Assembly: GCA_947172415.1 (NCBI GenBank)
Contig: OX359192.1
Location: 3,784,501 to 3,848,500, forward strand
Direction of reading: 5' to 3'
Length of the DNA: 64,000 nucleotides
Source: Chondrosia reniformis
Taxonomy: Eukaryota; Porifera; Demospongiae; Chondrillida; Chondrillidae
Shown: in pieces, positions 63,908 to 64,000 of the stretch
How the letters are laid out: each line of letters starts with the position of its first letter
Position numbering within the stretch: position 1 is the stretch's first letter
Notes under the pieces: generated by a model
The model's input: the letters and a program-made list of their open reading frames with translations, nothing else
What the model was told of the DNA's origin: nothing
Database searches by the model: none
Translations under genes and position numbers: made by a program

Positions 63908-64000
63908 ATGAGCAGGAAAAGAAGGTCTAAGTCTATAGATGAAAAAAGAAGAATGAGAAATCAACGTAAGAAAAGAAAAAGAAAACAAAAGAATTTAAAA
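63908..64000 (+). CDS. Start of a possible basic open frame, cut by window end
   Basis: From the ATG at 63908 the frame is open for 31 codons to the window edge and is almost entirely Lys/Arg rich (MSRKRRSKSIDEKRRMRNQ onward). This could be the nuclear-localisation or DNA-binding start of a further gene, or just a purine-rich repeat. Nothing else can be said without the next bases. Confidence 0.25.
   Translation, partial: MSRKRRSKSIDEKRRMRNQRKKRKRKQKNLK

Larger units (their letters stand above)
57315..64000. mobile_element. EnSpm/CACTA DNA transposon, left part (right end beyond window)
   Basis: The element begins CACTGCAAAAGTATC, a CACTG terminus as in animal EnSpm elements, directly after satellite sequence; ATA at 57312-57314 is the candidate 3-bp target duplication. 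Subterminal TTGGATACT/GGGATACTGG/AGTATCC motifs repeat in the first 170 bp, as expected for CACTA transposase-binding repeats. Inside are a minus-strand six-exon gene (57939-59235) and a divergent, decayed TNP2 transposase gene (59610-62987). The other end is not in the window, so the length and target duplication cannot be confirmed. Confidence 0.82.

Noticed and set aside
1-64000. Telomeric TTAGGG repeats near the satellite edges
   Set aside because: None seen; the array edges are AT-rich flank, transposon ends or polarity switches.

Overview
This is eukaryotic, almost certainly animal, nuclear DNA. It contains spliced genes with GT/AG introns, TATA boxes, a long AT-rich satellite and several eukaryotic DNA transposons. 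No bacterial operon, rRNA, canonical tRNA or CRISPR array is visible. The long protein at 35.2-38.7 kb resembles uncharacterised proteins I recall as abundant in corals and sea anemones and also in sponges. An early-branching marine animal (sponge or cnidarian) is therefore my best guess, but the sequence does not prove it.

Layout. About 44 kb is one tandem satellite with a monomer of about 250 bp (roughly 180 copies by length). It is present at 456-6740 and 8745-9345 in one orientation, 9346-32350, 39691-48781 and 49629-51984 in the other, 51985-52800 in the first again, and 54421-57314 in the second. Each monomer has a TATA-like box, a block of about 84 nt that partly folds like a tRNA (D-arm, T-arm, acceptor), a purine-rich run, and an AT-rich self-complementary part. 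Nested higher-order repeats (4581, about 4000, 2058, 1518, 1004, 995 and 503 bp) show repeated recent local duplication.

Five insertions interrupt the satellite. (1) 6742-7514 is a foldback with two arms of about 370 bp, followed by AT-rich DNA holding a hammerhead-ribozyme-like relic (7821-7853). (2) 32353-39688 is a 7336-bp element with 19-bp terminal inverted repeats, a 2-bp CA target duplication, and an empty-site paralogue at about 40.55-40.8 kb. It carries a long transposase-like gene and a small CCCH zinc-finger gene. (3) 48782-49628 is an inverted-arm element with a hammerhead motif in each arm. (4) 52803-54420 is a tandem array of 359-bp units, each with a textbook type I hammerhead ribozyme on the minus strand. 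(5) From 57315 to the window end is an EnSpm/CACTA transposon. Its TNP2 transposase gene is decayed, while a divergent six-exon companion gene reads through in frame.

The most interesting points are the hammerhead-bearing repeats, which suggest self-cleaving tandem RNA; the 7.3-kb element, whose protein shares three acidic motifs and their spacing (90/126 versus 91/131 residues) with the TNP2 transposase in the same window; and the partial tRNA-like fold in the satellite. Most small open frames in the satellite are by-products of a stop-poor repeat and are not annotated as genes.
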